From Cichorium intybus (lineage: Eukaryota > Streptophyta > Magnoliopsida > Asterales > Asteraceae): 64,000 nucleotides of DNA. Numbering within the stretch: the stretch's first letter is position 1; every line of letters begins with the position of its first letter. Below, in pieces: positions 47,290 to 62,593 of the stretch. Location: assembly GCA_023525715.1 (NCBI GenBank), contig CM042010.1, forward strand, positions 66,989,966-67,053,965. The letters run 5' to 3'. Made by a program: the position numbers and the translations under genes. The notes beneath the pieces were generated by a model. It had not been told where the DNA came from. It saw only the letters and a list, made by a program, of their open reading frames with translations, and made no database searches.

Positions 47290-48694
47290 TATGTATTGTG
47301 TAGATATCTCATTCCAATACCATGAACATGTTTTCTAAAGATCTTGGTAGGAAGTGCCTTTGTGAAAAGATCTGCTGCATTGTTGCTAGATTGAACCTAT
47401 TTTAGTTCAATCTGTTGATTCTTTATACGCTCTTGAGTGTATTCAAAAACTTTGGAGGAATATGTTTTGTCCTGTCGCTTTTGATGTACCCTTCTTTCAT
47501 TTGAGTGAAACATGCTGCATTATCTTCATAGATTAAGGTTGGAGATTTATCTTTATCTATTCCACAAGAAGTCAGGATAAGTTGTGTCATCGATCTTAAC
47601 CATGTACATTCTCTACTAGCTTCATTTAGAGCAATTACTTCTGCATGATTTGAAGATGTGGCGACGAGTGTTTGCTTTTAAGAATACATATCTAGTTTGA
47701 GATCTAGATTTATGAGGATCAGACAAGTAACCTGCATCTGCATAACCAATCAAGCCTTGTTTTGAACTATTAGGAAAAAATAAACCTAAATCAGTAGTTC
47801 CGCGAAGGTATCGCAATATGTGCTTGATTCCATTCCAGTGTCTTTTTGTTGGAGATGAACTAAATCTTGCTAATAGATTTACTGCAAAAGAAATGTCAGG
47901 TCTAGTACAGTTAGTAAGATACATAAGAGCTCCAATTGCATTAAGATATGGTACTTCTGGACCAAGAATTTCTTCATTTTTCTCACAAGGGCGATATGGA
48001 TCTTTGTCAATATTTAGTGATCTAACAATCATTGGAGAGCTTAAAGGTTTGGCTTTATCCATATTAAAACGTTTCAAGACCCTTTCTGTATAGTTCGATT
48101 GGTGGACAAGTATCCCATTTGGCATATGCTCAATCTGTAAACCAAGACAATATTTGGTTTTCCCAAGGTCTTTTCATTTCAAATTCTTTCTTTAAAAATT
48201 CAATCACTTCAAGGATTTCTTTATTCGTCCCAATAATGTTCAGATCATCAACATAGACGGCTATAATCACATATCCAAATGTTGTTTTCTTAATAAATAC
48301 ACATGGACAAGTAGTATTGTTTTTATAGCTTTTGCTTACTAAGTAATCGCTTAGACGATTGTACCACATACGTCCAGATTGCTTTAACCCATACAATGAT
48401 CTTTGCAGTTTGATAGAATACATTTGTTTGGGTTTTGCACTTAATGCTTCTGGCATTTTAAATCCTTCGGGGATTTTCATATATATATATATATATATAT
48501 ATATCACTGTCAAGTGATCTATATAAGTAAGCAGTAACAACATCCATAAGATGCATATCTAAATTTTCAGAAACTGCTAGACTGATTAAATATCTGAAAG
48601 TGATTGCATCCATAACAGGAGAATATGTTTCTTCATAATCGATTCCCGACCTTTGAGAAAAACCCTGAGCAACGAGCCTGGCTTTGTATCTCAC
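47290..48694 (-). pseudogene. Copia-5 RT and RNase H
   Basis: RT: RYKARLVAQGFSQRSGIDYE, HLMDVVTAYLYRSLDSDIY, LYGLKQSGRMWYNRL and the catalytic YVDDLNIIGTNKE; then the connection (CTRPDISFAVNLLARFSSSP) and RNase H (GLIGYADAGYLSDPHKSRSQ). After 47622 the RNase H tail is in other frames. A TA microsatellite (48478-48504) sits inside the RT, at a place where the codons read DIYM, and changes frame there. Confidence 0.85.
48478..48504. repeat. (TA)n microsatellite within Copia-5 RT
   Basis: About 13 TA units between codons for ...SLDSD and KIPEGF. The minus strand there would normally be GATATATATATGAAA-like, so the coding sequence itself was the seed. Confidence 0.85.
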
Positions 48695-48957
48695 AATTTC
48701 ATTTTTCTCATTTCTTTTTCATATAAAAATCCATCTGTATCCCAATGGTTTCACAACTCCAGGTGTGAGTATAATAGGTCCAAAAACCTTTCTGTTATTG
48801 AGAGACGTTAATTCAGCTTGCATGGCCTTTTTCCATTTACCCCAATCCTGCCTATTTTGGCATTCAATGACAGATTGTGGTTCTGGATCCTCATTGATAA
48901 TATTGCATGCAACTGAATAAGAAAATATTATATCTTCTAATTCATATTGGCTCCTTA

Positions 48958-49665
48958 CTATTTTATATGACCATAATTAATTTCAATATCCTTATCATTT
49001 ATTTCCTCAACTGGGGAAGTAATGTTATTTTGTGTTTCTTCATGAACACTTTCATTATGCTCAAACATATTTTCCATTCCTCTTCTTTTTCTAGGATTTG
49101 CATCCTTAGAACCAGATGGCCTTCCACGCTTCAGGTGTGCTTTGGATTCTTGAGTTACTTTTTCATCAGATTCTCTATCTGGGAGTTTAATTCGAGCAGG
49201 AGCATTAACAGCAGGTATATATGATTTAGTAACTCTTTTTGTATCAGTAAATGCATCAGGTAATTGATTTGCAACTTCTAGCAAATGTATTATTTTTTGA
49301 ACACCCATCTCACATTCTTGTGTGCGAGGATCAAGATATGATAAAGAAGGTTCATACCATGAAACATTCTTTTCTTGGGTTTTCATTTCTCCCCCAAGCA
49401 TTGGGAAATTTTCTTCATTGAAATGGCAATCAGCAAGACGTGCTGTAAACATATCACCTGTCAAAGGTTCAAGATATCTTATTATTGAATTTGTTTCAAA
49501 ACCAACATATATTCCCAACCTCCTTTGAGGACCCATTTTTGTACGTTGTGGTGGAGCAATAGGAACATATACTGCACTTCCAAAATTTTTGAGGTGGGAT
49601 ATATCTGGTTCTTTTCCAGAAACAAGTTGAAGGGGAGAATGTGTATGATATGCACTTGGTCTCAT
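48958..49665 (-). pseudogene. Copia-5 integrase C-terminal region and linker
   Basis: MRPSAYHTHSPLQLVSGKEP, LKNFGSAVYVPIAPPQRTKM and GIYVGFETNSIIRYLEPLTG are the usual copia integrase C-terminal blocks. Then an acidic/basic linker with LKRGRPSGSKDANPRKRRG before the RT. Confidence 0.8.
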
Positions 49666-49829
49666 ACGAATCAGTGATGCAGCATGTAAAATTGCATGAC
49701 CTCATATGGAAACAGGAAGTTTTGTTCTCATTATTAATGGTCTAGCTATTAATTGGAGACGTTTAATCAGTGATTCTGCTAAACCATTTTGAGTGTGTAC
49801 ATGTGCAACTGGATGCTCAACAGTAATTG

Positions 49830-50764
49830 CTATAGACATACAATAATCATTAAATAAATAAATACTTGAGACGTAAACTCACCTGCATTATCAAGTCTCA
49901 CTTTATTGATGTTATAATTAGGAAAATGTGCTATCAGTTTAATAATTTGAGTTAGGAATTTTGCGAATGCCATGTTACGAGTTGATAATAGGCAAACATG
50001 AGACCATCTAGTTGATGCATCTATTAAGACCATAAAGTATTTAAATGGTCCAGAAGGTGGATAAATTGGTCCACATATGTCTCCTTGAATTCTTTCTAAA
50101 AATCTAGGCGATTCCCTTTCAACTTTCATTGGTGAAGGTCTTGTAATTAATTTCCCAAGGGAACAAGAAATACACGGGTTCTTATTACCTGTTTGAGGGA
50201 ACTTCTGGTCCTTCAATGGATGCCCAAATGTATTTTCAATTATTCGATGCATCATTGTTAATCCTGGATGGCCCAGCCTGTCATGCCACAAACTAAATAT
50301 TCTAGGATCACAAAATTTTTCTTTAACCACCAAATTTGACTCAACTATATTTACATATGTAAAATGTAAACCAGAATCAAATTGTGGTAATTTCTTCAAT
50401 ATATGGTTTTCATTTATTATAAACATATATTTCTTGTTTCCTATTGTTTTGGTGAATGTGTCATATCCGTTAAGATATATATATATATCATTAAAACCCA
50501 ATAAATTTCTGTTTGACTTTGGGGAAAATAACGCATTACTGATTACAAACTTCGTACCATTAGGTAACATGAAACAAGCATTTCTGCTCCTACAATCAAG
50601 TCTACAGGACCTGATATTGTATTTATGTGCCCTTTTACGGGTTTTAGTGTGGAAAAATATTTCTTTGTTTTCAAGATGGTGTGTATGGTACCACAATCAA
50701 TTATTAAGAGTTCGACAAGATTTCCTTGGTTTTGTGCTCTAGTTGAACTCATTTTGAACTTCAT
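49830..50764 (-). pseudogene. Copia-5 protease and integrase
   Basis: The protease start LIIDCGTIHTILKTKKYFST has DCG where D-S/T-G is usual. Then LPNGTKFVISNALFSPKSNR, the GAG-pre-integrase LWHDRLGHPG with CISCSLGK, and integrase GDICGPIYPPSGPFKYFMVL and KVRLDNAGEFTSQ. Frame changes occur around 50690 and after 49860. Confidence 0.82.
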
Positions 50765-50880
50765 ATAAGAAAAATAAATGATGAGTTATGAACACAATTT
50801 TAATAAAAGTGACTCGAAAAAACTTCATTAAGAAAGAAAAATATTACAATAAAAAATTAAAAACATGTTACAAAAGGAAA

Positions 50881-51927
50881 CTAGTTTTCTTGGATGTCTA
50901 AATCATTGCAAAAGTCAAGAGTGTTTAGTTCAATGTTTCCTAGATCAACACCATCGATGAGGTTGACTTCTTTCCCCTTTCCTTTAATGGAATCTTGGTA
51001 AAGTTTACAAAGATAAGGATCAGTACGACAGGTCCTTGACCAATGACCTGTGCTACCACATCTATAACAAGAACCTCCAGGGCTCTGTGATGTTCCGACA
51101 TCATTTATTTTTTCTTGTGGTTGGACATTATTTCCTTGTGGAGTGTGTTGATAATTGTTTCTTTGACCACGCCCACGGTTATAAGGATTACCGCGTCCAC
51201 GACCCTGAGTATAACCGCGCCCAAAATTTTGGTTTTGGTTAAAATGGTCTCGACCGCGACCACGGCCTCGTCCACGACCACGTCCTCGTCCATACAAATT
51301 ATTTCTAGGTTCATAAGTGATAGTAGCATTTGCTTCAGGAAGTGCTACTGAACCTGTTGGACGGGACTGGTGGTTCTTTATTAATAGTTCATTATTTTGT
51401 TCAGCAACAAGGAGAAGTGTATTAAGCTCATAATATTTTTTGAGCTTTTGCATACGATATTGTTGTTGCAATGTCATATTTGATGCATGGAATGTGGAGA
51501 GAGTTTTCTCCAACATTGAAGCATCAGAAACCTCTTACCCACAAAATTTTAGTTGTGAACATATCCGAAATAATGCGGAATTATAGGCATGTACCTTTTT
51601 GAAGTCTTGAAACCTCAACGATAACCACTCAGCCCTAGCACTTGGAAGTATAACTTCCTTTTGGTGGTCAAATCTTTCTTTTAAGCTTTTCCAAAGAGTG
51701 CTAGGATCGGTGGTATTGAGGTATTCATACCTCAACATTTCATCGATATGTTTGCGAAGGAAAATTATTGCACGTGCTTTATCTTGCGACGTGCACTTAT
51801 CTTTTTCTTTTATAGTTTCAGATAAATCCATGGACTCAAGATGCATCGTAACATCTATAGTCCAAGGCATGTAGTTCTTTCCGCTGACTTCAAGAGCGGT
51901 AAATTCAAGCTTTGCAATGTTTGACAT
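50881..51927 (-). pseudogene. Copia-5 gag
   Basis: ATG at 51927; TKLEF-type start (SNIAKLEFTALEVSGKNYMP, WTIDVTMHLESMDLSETIKE), FDHQKEVILPSARAEWLSLR, then a single in-frame stop at 51532-51534. The continuation has STFHASNMTLQQQYRM, an RG-rich stretch (RGRGRGRGRGRGR), and a CCHC knuckle CYRCGSTGHWSRTC. Only the one stop breaks it. Because the 5' LTR promoter end and PBS are gone, it cannot be mobile as it stands. Confidence 0.88.
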
Positions 51928-52027
51928 ATTGATGGTCTATTTATACTACCAACTCTACTATTAAAATATAGTTGTTTAATTGGTAAATGCAAAGTGATGA
52001 CATAATGTTGTCATTCACCAATTACTT
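51928..52027 (-). repeat. Copia-5 truncated 5' LTR
   Basis: Matches 47013-47123 of the left LTR apart from an 11 bp direct-repeat difference. It lacks about 150 bp at the gag side and the last 6 bp at the outer side. Confidence 0.85.
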
Positions 52028-52227
52028 CAAGAACCGAGTATATAATCAAATGAGCAAAGGTTAAGAATCCTAAATCCAAGGGGGGATAAAGAGTTTCTTA
52101 GTTAAAGATCTTACAATCATCTAATGGACTGTAAAAATTGTTTCAACAGTCAACTACACTTAAAACACCACCAATATGATAAGGTGTGTCCGAGTAGTAA
52201 TCAAACATAAAGATTCAGTATAAGAAG
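52028..52227. other. Unassigned flank
   Basis: No ORF or repeat structure recognised. 52220-52227 is one copy of the hAT MITE target duplication. Confidence 0.4.
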
Positions 52228-52526
52228 TTGGGATGAGCATTTGATCCGAATAATCGGACAGGTCCCAGAACCGAATAGGAACCAGAACCGTGTATTCGGT
52301 TTGGTTCTCGGTTCTCCATTTCCTACTAAACCGGTTCTCGGTTCTTCGGTTCTCAGTCCAGTTCGGGCTGGGTTCAAAACTAAACACACCGCTTAATAGC
52401 ACATTTCATTATATAACCAAACCTGAACCGGAAACCGATGTACTCGTTCCGGTTTTACGTTCTTTGTTTCCTACGAAATCGGTTCTCGGTCCGGTCGGTC
52501 CGGGTCCAGACCCTTGCTCATCCCTA
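52228..52526. mobile_element. hAT-type MITE, 8 bp TSD
   Basis: 299 bp. Left end TTGGGATGAGCA and right end (minus) TAGGGATGAGCA form a 12 bp TIR with one mismatch. ATAAGAAG and ATAAGATG flank it (7/8). The interior has many CCGGTTCTCGGTTC-like words and no coding. Terminal TAGGGATG and 8 bp duplications fit hAT. Confidence 0.85.
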
Positions 52527-52534
52527 ATAAGATG

Positions 52535-52646
52535 GATTGTATTATGCTTCCAATCAGTGTCTGAGGTTAGACTGTTGGGGTGCCTAGCAGCGGAAGGGCG
52601 CACTAACGAACACGAGCAAGTACTTCAACAAACATTATTTGACTAT
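52535..52646. other. Unassigned flank, possible old LTR tip
   Basis: Contains TGTTGGGGTGCCTAGCAGCG, which looks like an LTR start, interrupted by the LARD insertion. The remainder continues at 60374. Confidence 0.3.
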
Positions 52647-53241
52647 TGTAACACCCGGTTTATAATACAAAGTACACCCAAAAATTTTCAAACAATAATA
52701 CATTAAAATGGGTATACTTATACTCAAACCACGTAAACAAGATCTTATCAATATATTTAATTACACAAAAGGTCCCTACAATTTGACCAGGCATTACAAA
52801 TAAACCTAACACAACCAAAAGGACATGCTCTAATTTGTCCATCTCTTTTTATCACATGCCTTCCCCTATCACAGCTACAGATACTTGCAAAACAACATAC
52901 AACTCAAGTCTAAGCTTATAAAAAGCTTAGTGAGTAATCAATCACACTCCACAAATCTCTCTCAATAAACATCTTCATCATTCTCCTTTGCTAATCTCAT
53001 TAGCTGAATATCAACCTTCTCTTAACTCGGAAATCTGCAAACATATTAGATTTACAAACACCAGCTAATATTTAATAACATAAACTCAATAAAATACCCC
53101 AATTAGTACTGCTCGTAACTCGACCATATTCTCACATATACTCATTTTTTAACAACCAACTTATACTTAATCATAACAATTCTCATGTCTGTAACAATTA
53201 GACTAAAAGACTCTTTAATTCAACCAATCTATCATATACTC

Positions 53242-54616
<1,375 letters not shown>

Positions 54617-54839
54617 TGGCAAAATCATGAAATTGAAAGTTAGGGTTTCAAAACCCCAAAATCAAGAAATTACTCACCTTGATGATTTAGGAATCGTGAG
54701 CGTGTTTACGGGGTTAGATTGAAGTCTCCATACGTTTCCCCACGCATCCCCTGGCTCAATTTGGCAGAAAATCGCCTTAGGAAGCTCTGGATATCGAAAT
54801 AGGTCTATTTTTCCCAAAATGTGCATTTTCTGTACATTA

Positions 54840-55050
54840 TATTGTGCTGTCAGGCCTACACGACCCGTGTAGACCCACACGACCCGTGCACGACCCGTGT
54901 GGGGTCACACAACCCATGTAGGTCTGTTTTGACCTTCAGACTCCTTTTTGAACAAACTATACACAACCCGTGTAGAGGTACACGACCCGTGTGACTCTGG
55001 AAGGGTTGCTGTTTGGTTTCTAAAGGATTTCTACTCCACTCGTGTGACCA
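54840..55050 (-). repeat. ACACGACCCGTGT words in the LARD LTR
   Basis: The interrupted palindrome ACACG-ACC-CGTGT and variants recur several times here and at 60015-60245 in the other LTR. Confidence 0.85.
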
Positions 55051-56861
55051 TACTCATAATATAGGTAATACCCGCCATCATCTTCACGAGATGATCTCTA
55101 CAGTCATATTGGCTATCATCATTTACAAACACTCATATCTATGGCTCACACTGAGCCACATTCATAGCATATCAACACGTTTCATATAGCCATCTAGGAC
55201 TCAACTTTCATTTCAAATTTTCTTGAAATTGTTTACTCTAACTCAATAGGGAAAAATAGTCTCACCGTTTTCAAACTCATACTCTCTCAATTTACACCTC
55301 CAATAACAACACGCCAGTTATTGACTTCTCTAACTTGCACATTCTCATTGTTCAGTGTAGGAAAAACACTCATACAACATAAAAGATACAGACATACAAT
55401 TGTCTTACTCATGTTACATAACTCATCAACACTAGGATGTAAATCCGAAAATAATAAAATGCTAGAAACTATCTCGAGTTTCACTCACGTCTCCTCTAAT
55501 TTTGTATTTAACCTTTGACCCTTTGGTCACATAAGACCCCTTTCAGTTGTCTTATCTCTACAACCGATTACAACTTCTCCAAAAGCTCATTTATCCCTGC
55601 TCCCACCTCAACACATATATTAGGTTTTCACCCAATATTCAACTAACAATCCTCCATCAAGAATGGCTCCTTTTCCTCTCAGTTCAACAATTTACCTCAT
55701 GTTGTTTCTCTCGATGTACTCACTCATTATATCCTCTCTTATATGGACAGTTCACATTACATTCTCACTAAATCTTTATCTCTAACTCGATAATTTATTA
55801 TCAAATATATTTCTTAACACAACCGCATATAATCATCTTGACATACCATCAGTAAGGATTTTTCCTCTCGCCACTTCTCCGTCATTATCACCGCAATCTC
55901 TAATTCATCCATATGACACCAATAGGTCATACATATGGCTCACCGTAATCTCTGCACACGACTTAAATAATAACATCTGACACCGCAATCTCTACGGTGA
56001 GATCATATCTCATCACCCGACTAACTCGTTAATCTCAAGAAATAATTCAAGATTATTATAACAAAATCTATTATCTATCATCTCATACGAATAAATAGTT
56101 TTATCATCTCGACATTCACACATTTCCCTCATTGGCAGTAATTGGTTTGATTGATAAGGAACGAATCCTATCAATCACAATCACGATTACTTTCCTCCTC
56201 TTTTTAACTCATATCTTCTTATCATGTCTTTATAAAATTCTATCTCATTCAATATGCAAGAAACCTCACACATTCTCAATACGACCAAATAACAAATGCT
56301 CTTACTCACAGCAACATTTCTCATCAGTATTACTCACTATACTATCTCACAGTACTCTCATACTGTTACTCTGCCTCTGATCCGTCCTCTTCTTAACCCA
56401 CAAAGTCTCAAACCGTATAGGTTCACATCTATACCATACATATCCACACTCAAGGATAGTGCAGTCTCAACACTCTATATCACTACACAGTACATACATG
56501 TTTACACACAAGCACAACATTATAACACCATTCTGCCTCAGCTCTTGGTACCCCGTACCGTCCTTTGGTCTCATCATTCAACACCGTTTTATAGTACCCG
56601 GTACTGTTCTCCAAACTCACCATTCATCGTTATCTCACGGTACTTCGGACCGTCCTCTGATCAGATCATGGTACCTCGTACCATTCTCCGATTTTAATCC
56701 ATCTTCTATTTTACTTTAACGGGTCTCCGCTACGGTCTCAAGCCATATAGACTCACTATCACTCCTTCTTTTGTTTGAGTCACAATAGTCTTCACTACTC
56801 TAACCACAAGGTACTCGTTATGTGGTCCCATAGAAATATATGATCTCAATCTCAACTAGTC

Positions 56862-57122
56862 AATACATGGCCCGACAGAATGTGTAGTCTCAACCACGTT
56901 TACTCAATATGTAACCCCATTGAATATGTGGTCTCAATCACATTTACTCAATATGTGACCCCACTGAATATGTGGTGTTAATCATATTTACTCAATATGT
57001 GACCCCACTGAATATGTGGTCTCAATCACATTACTCAATATGTGACCCTACTGAATATGTGGTCTCAATCACATTTACTCAATATGTGACCCCACCGGAT
57101 ATGTGGTCTCAATCACATTTAT
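56862..57122. repeat. 44 bp tandem repeat, about six copies
   Basis: Unit begins TCAATATGTGACCCCACTGA and continues ATATGTGGTCTCAATCACATTTAC. Further diverged copies occur near 56812 and 57405. Confidence 0.88.
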
Positions 57123-57486
57123 TAGGTAATTAACCCAATCTCTAGGCCAATTAGTCCTACTTGAACCACTCTAGGTTCTCTCAATTATAACCATAAGGTA
57201 CTCTTTATATGGTTACCGGAGTGTCCTCTGACAACTCTGTCACAAATATCTCATTATGTGACAACTCCAAACTACACAATTCATCTCTCAGCATGTCAAC
57301 TCATAATCAGTTATAGTGTGCAATCAACTACACACTCACTGTCTTTCTCAACTCATACTCTTTTGGCTATCTCAGCCATTCATTGTGATCATTCATAAGT
57401 ACTAGTTAGGTGGCCCCACAGAACATGTTGTCTCAACCACACAGTACTCGTACACAGAAATCTCGTCACATCTGTGAAACAACAAG

Positions 57487-57488
<2 letters not shown>

Positions 57489-57539
<51 letters not shown>
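57489..57539. repeat. (TA)n tract in the LARD interior
   Basis: About 25 TA units. Confidence 0.9.
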
Positions 57540-57543
<4 letters not shown>

Positions 57544-58414
57544 ATCATACTTTATATATTTCTCACCATGTATATACTCATTTTACACATTTCTCCATGG
57601 TTTCTAAGTACTCGTCAAGCAACCACTTATAATCTCGGTAATACATAATCACAAAGCACTCATTATGTGATATGTAAACTTTACCTCAAATAGACACGAG
57701 ATTCTGATCTCGATGTCGATTACTACACCTTATACTCATAATTCTCTAACACATGTAATTTCAATTGATCTTTTATGTGTTCACATATTTTACACATATT
57801 CTATAATATGTAGTATCAATAGTTTAAACACATGTAACTCGTTACAATTAACATTTTAAATAAAATTACTTACATACCTCGTAGCAAGAAATCTTGTCTC
57901 CTCATTAGTTGAACTTGCATACTTCGGATCTCAACTATTGAGTGTACTCGACTACACTCACATGTCTCAACTCTTAGTTTATACTCAGCTTATGTTCATA
58001 CTCTTTCTCATCATCAGTTGGAATTTCTCCTCAACCGGGATCTCATCTTATTAGCTCATCATCATCTGGAAATTCGCCATCAGCAGAATCTCATCTCATA
58101 TTCAACTAACATCTCATAATTAGCTGAATTTCTCGTCTCCTCGTTGGTTGATATCTCTTATCAGCCAAAATCTCGTCTCATCATCCAATATTGGTCCAAC
58201 CGACTATGACCAATTCATCAATTCGTCCTCATCTGTCTCCATATCTATATTCACACACTGAATATAACAATAACAAATATGAGATAAAAGTTATAATTAA
58301 CTCATAAACAAAAATCAGTAGTAGTATCTTTTTCCAAGCAAGTGATAGGGGCTCTTTCTCACCTCGGTTCAAGTCTAGGACTCTACACTCAAAGACCTAG
58401 TTCACTTAAACCAT

Positions 58415-58426
58415 GCTCTGATACCA
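58415..58426 (-). other. Primer binding site, tRNA-iMet (LARD)
   Basis: TGGTATCAGAGC on minus, three bases from the 5' LTR. Confidence 0.88.
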
Positions 58427-58429
58427 ACT

Positions 58430-60368
<1,939 letters not shown>

Positions 60369-60373
60369 ACTAT

Positions 60374-60517
60374 CTAGACTAGTGGGTAATGAAAGTAATT
60401 AAGTGATAAGAAACACAAGGATTTAAAGTGGTTCACACAACATCGAGTTGGGCTACATCCACTGTGAGAAACGAGAGAAATTCAATGATAAAATTCAATG
60501 ATTTACAAGAGTGAAAC
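60374..60517. other. Unassigned flank between the LARD and the solo LTR
   Basis: Continuation of the sequence at 52535-52646. No coding. Phrases such as AAAGTGGTTCACAC and CTACATCCACTGTGAG are LTR-like but no ends can be set. Confidence 0.3.
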
Positions 60518-61286
60518 TGTTGGATTAGGTGTCTAAGCCATGACTTATAATTATGTTCATCTTATTAATTGAAGCATAAGTCCATTTGGGTTGCCTTCAT
60601 AGCTGGAGGTTAGGATAGAGTTCAGTAGAGTAAGAGTTTGATTTGTTAATTGTTTAATAAATCAATAGAATTAATTAAATGGTTTATTAATATATTCAAG
60701 TGTTAATCTATTAATTAGAAACTATAATAATTAATTGAGATTTAATCTAAAATTAATTGGATTTAATTTAGTGATTAAATTAATTAATTAAAGGTGCAGG
60801 GGCTGACTTGTAATTATTCAATAGTTGAATAACTGGCAAGTGATAAGCCAGGGGCCAAAAGTGGCGCCACCCTGGGGATCCCTCTAGGGTTTGGCGAAAA
60901 CCCTCTCAGGGTTTTAGAAGCCTGGTCCAAGTGGCCAGCAGGCTTGCCCACTAAGGAGGCTCCTTAAGGTTTCAGCTATAACCTTTGGAGGCTATAAAAG
61001 AAGGCACCTGGTACCTCCTTTTCTGCGCCAACTTGAACCAAAATTACTCTGCTGGAATGTCTTCTCCATTGCTTTGGGTGTGACTTGCATTTTAGGCAGG
61101 ATTCCTTTGCTGCTTGCTTCAGGATCATAAGATCAAGAGGTTGGTTTTCTCAGTTTTGATCTTTAGAAACTAATTGTTCCCTTAGGTTTTAGTTCATAAT
61201 CTTCATAGAAGAAAACATAGATCAACTTAGGGTTGCATGTGAACCATAAGTTATTATTTGTTCATTGATTGCATAGAAACCCTTCA
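60518..61286 (+). mobile_element. Solo LTR of the Copia-1 family, TSD GAAAC
   Basis: 769 bp, TGTTGGATTAGGTGTC ... GAAACCCTTCA, the Copia-1 LTR in plus orientation with moderate divergence. GAAAC is repeated exactly at 60513-60517 and 61287-61291. Confidence 0.93.
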
Positions 61287-61291
61287 GAAAC

Positions 61292-61873
61292 TATGACGAC
61301 ACCTTTTTAGACATATTACATACATAGTTCTGAGATTTTATAATTTGAGAAATATGGAAGCTTAAACATGCAAGCATTTGGGTGGGAAGAAGCAAAGGAC
61401 AAGCTAGTCCTGCACCTTTTTACTTTATCTGAAAAAGGTGACTACACCATGCTTCCCACGCTGCCTCTAACATAGTACTATTCTTTGCGTGTTCCCAAGG
61501 TTCTTCTGACCACGATAGTGAGATTTACCAACTGGGTTCAACAAAAATCACGCCTTCGGTGAAGGGACCCTATTGGTCTTCAGTCAATATTTTCCCTTCA
61601 ACCTGTAACTGTCCGACTTGTGTTTCTACACCTTCTGTCGAACTCCACTTCATACAAGGGTCAACTCTTCCTTTAATATAGAACTTCTTCTTCGGATATA
61701 GCTTCGGTTAGAGGATGTTGTGGATTCATCTTCTCCTGCTGCTGATGCGTTCATTCTCGTGACCATAACCAATATATGCTGTCACGATGAACTATGATCC
61801 GCATGAGACACTTATGAGAGGCATCCTCGAATATCGCTCTTTTGTCCGGTTAAGTTATGTCTGAGTCATAATT
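61292..61873. other. Unidentified low-repeat sequence
   Basis: On minus there are two short open stretches in different frames: MNASAAGEDESTTSSNRSY with IRRRSSILKEE, and KWSSTEGVETQVGQLQVEGK with EGVIFVEPSW. This could be a decayed exon, but I do not recognise it. Confidence 0.3.
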
Positions 61874-62593
61874 TTTGGGATTCGATCATAATAACACATA
61901 AACATATGCAGCGGAATACTAACAAGATCAACTCACAGAAATCTGCATGAACATAGTTCAGGATCATACAATTCATATCAGTTATAGCAACAAAATATAA
62001 ACAGAATGTACCTCTTGTCTTGAATATGATGAACAGCGTCTTGCAAAGAATGAATAGAATCCAAAGTGCGACTCCCTCTAATGACTCATACCCAGGAACA
62101 CCAGAAAACCAGACAGATCAGAAACTCTTCTATGCTTGAAGATCGATCCAAAAACCCTTGGAAAGGGTTCTAGATTTCGAAAAGGAGAAGAGGTAGGGAG
62201 GGTTTCCAAAAACCCTTGGAAAGGGTTCTAGATCGATCCAAAAACCCTTGGCCAGGGATGCCTTAAGGTTGATCCCTAAGGCCTCTATTTATAGTGCAAG
62301 CCTCATAGGGTTTCAAACTTAGGAGCCTTTTGATGGCCGCACCCCCTGGACTTTGTCTCAATTAATTAAACCTTTAATCAATTACAATCCAGTCCCTTTA
62401 ATTGATTATAAAATAATTCTAAATTAATTTATCAATTAATCTATTGATCTAGTTTCTAATTAATTTATTTCTCCATATATTAATAAACGAATCATTCCCT
62501 TTTTATTTATTTCTGACTCTGTTTGTTTTTCTGGGTCATGAGGGCAACCCACAAGGACTGTACCATTAGCTGACAATTAGTACTATTCCAACA
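61874..62593 (-). repeat. Copia-6 3' LTR
   Basis: Right end TACTATTCCAACA (plus) followed by the PPT AAGTGGGAGAC on minus at 62594-62604, as in Copia-1. The left limit near 61874 is approximate because that tip has mutated. It contains AATTAATT-rich and TAGGGTTT-containing stretches like its relatives. Confidence 0.65.

Larger units (their letters stand above)
46861..52027 (-). mobile_element. Copia-5: Ty1/copia element with short LTRs, 5' end deleted
   Basis: Left LTR of 269 bp, PPT and gag-pol on minus. At the right end the gag ATG (51927) is joined directly to the middle of an LTR (51928-52027), so PBS, leader and part of the 5' LTR are gone. No TSD can be read for that reason. Confidence 0.88.
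55054..58410 (-). other. LARD internal region, non-coding
   Basis: Rich in C, T and A and poor in G on plus, with phrases like ACTCATA and TCTCAAC repeated. Only short ORFs, none recognisable. It includes GGTACYNCGTACCGT words (56536-56690), a 44 bp tandem array and a TA tract (57489-57539). Confidence 0.7.
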
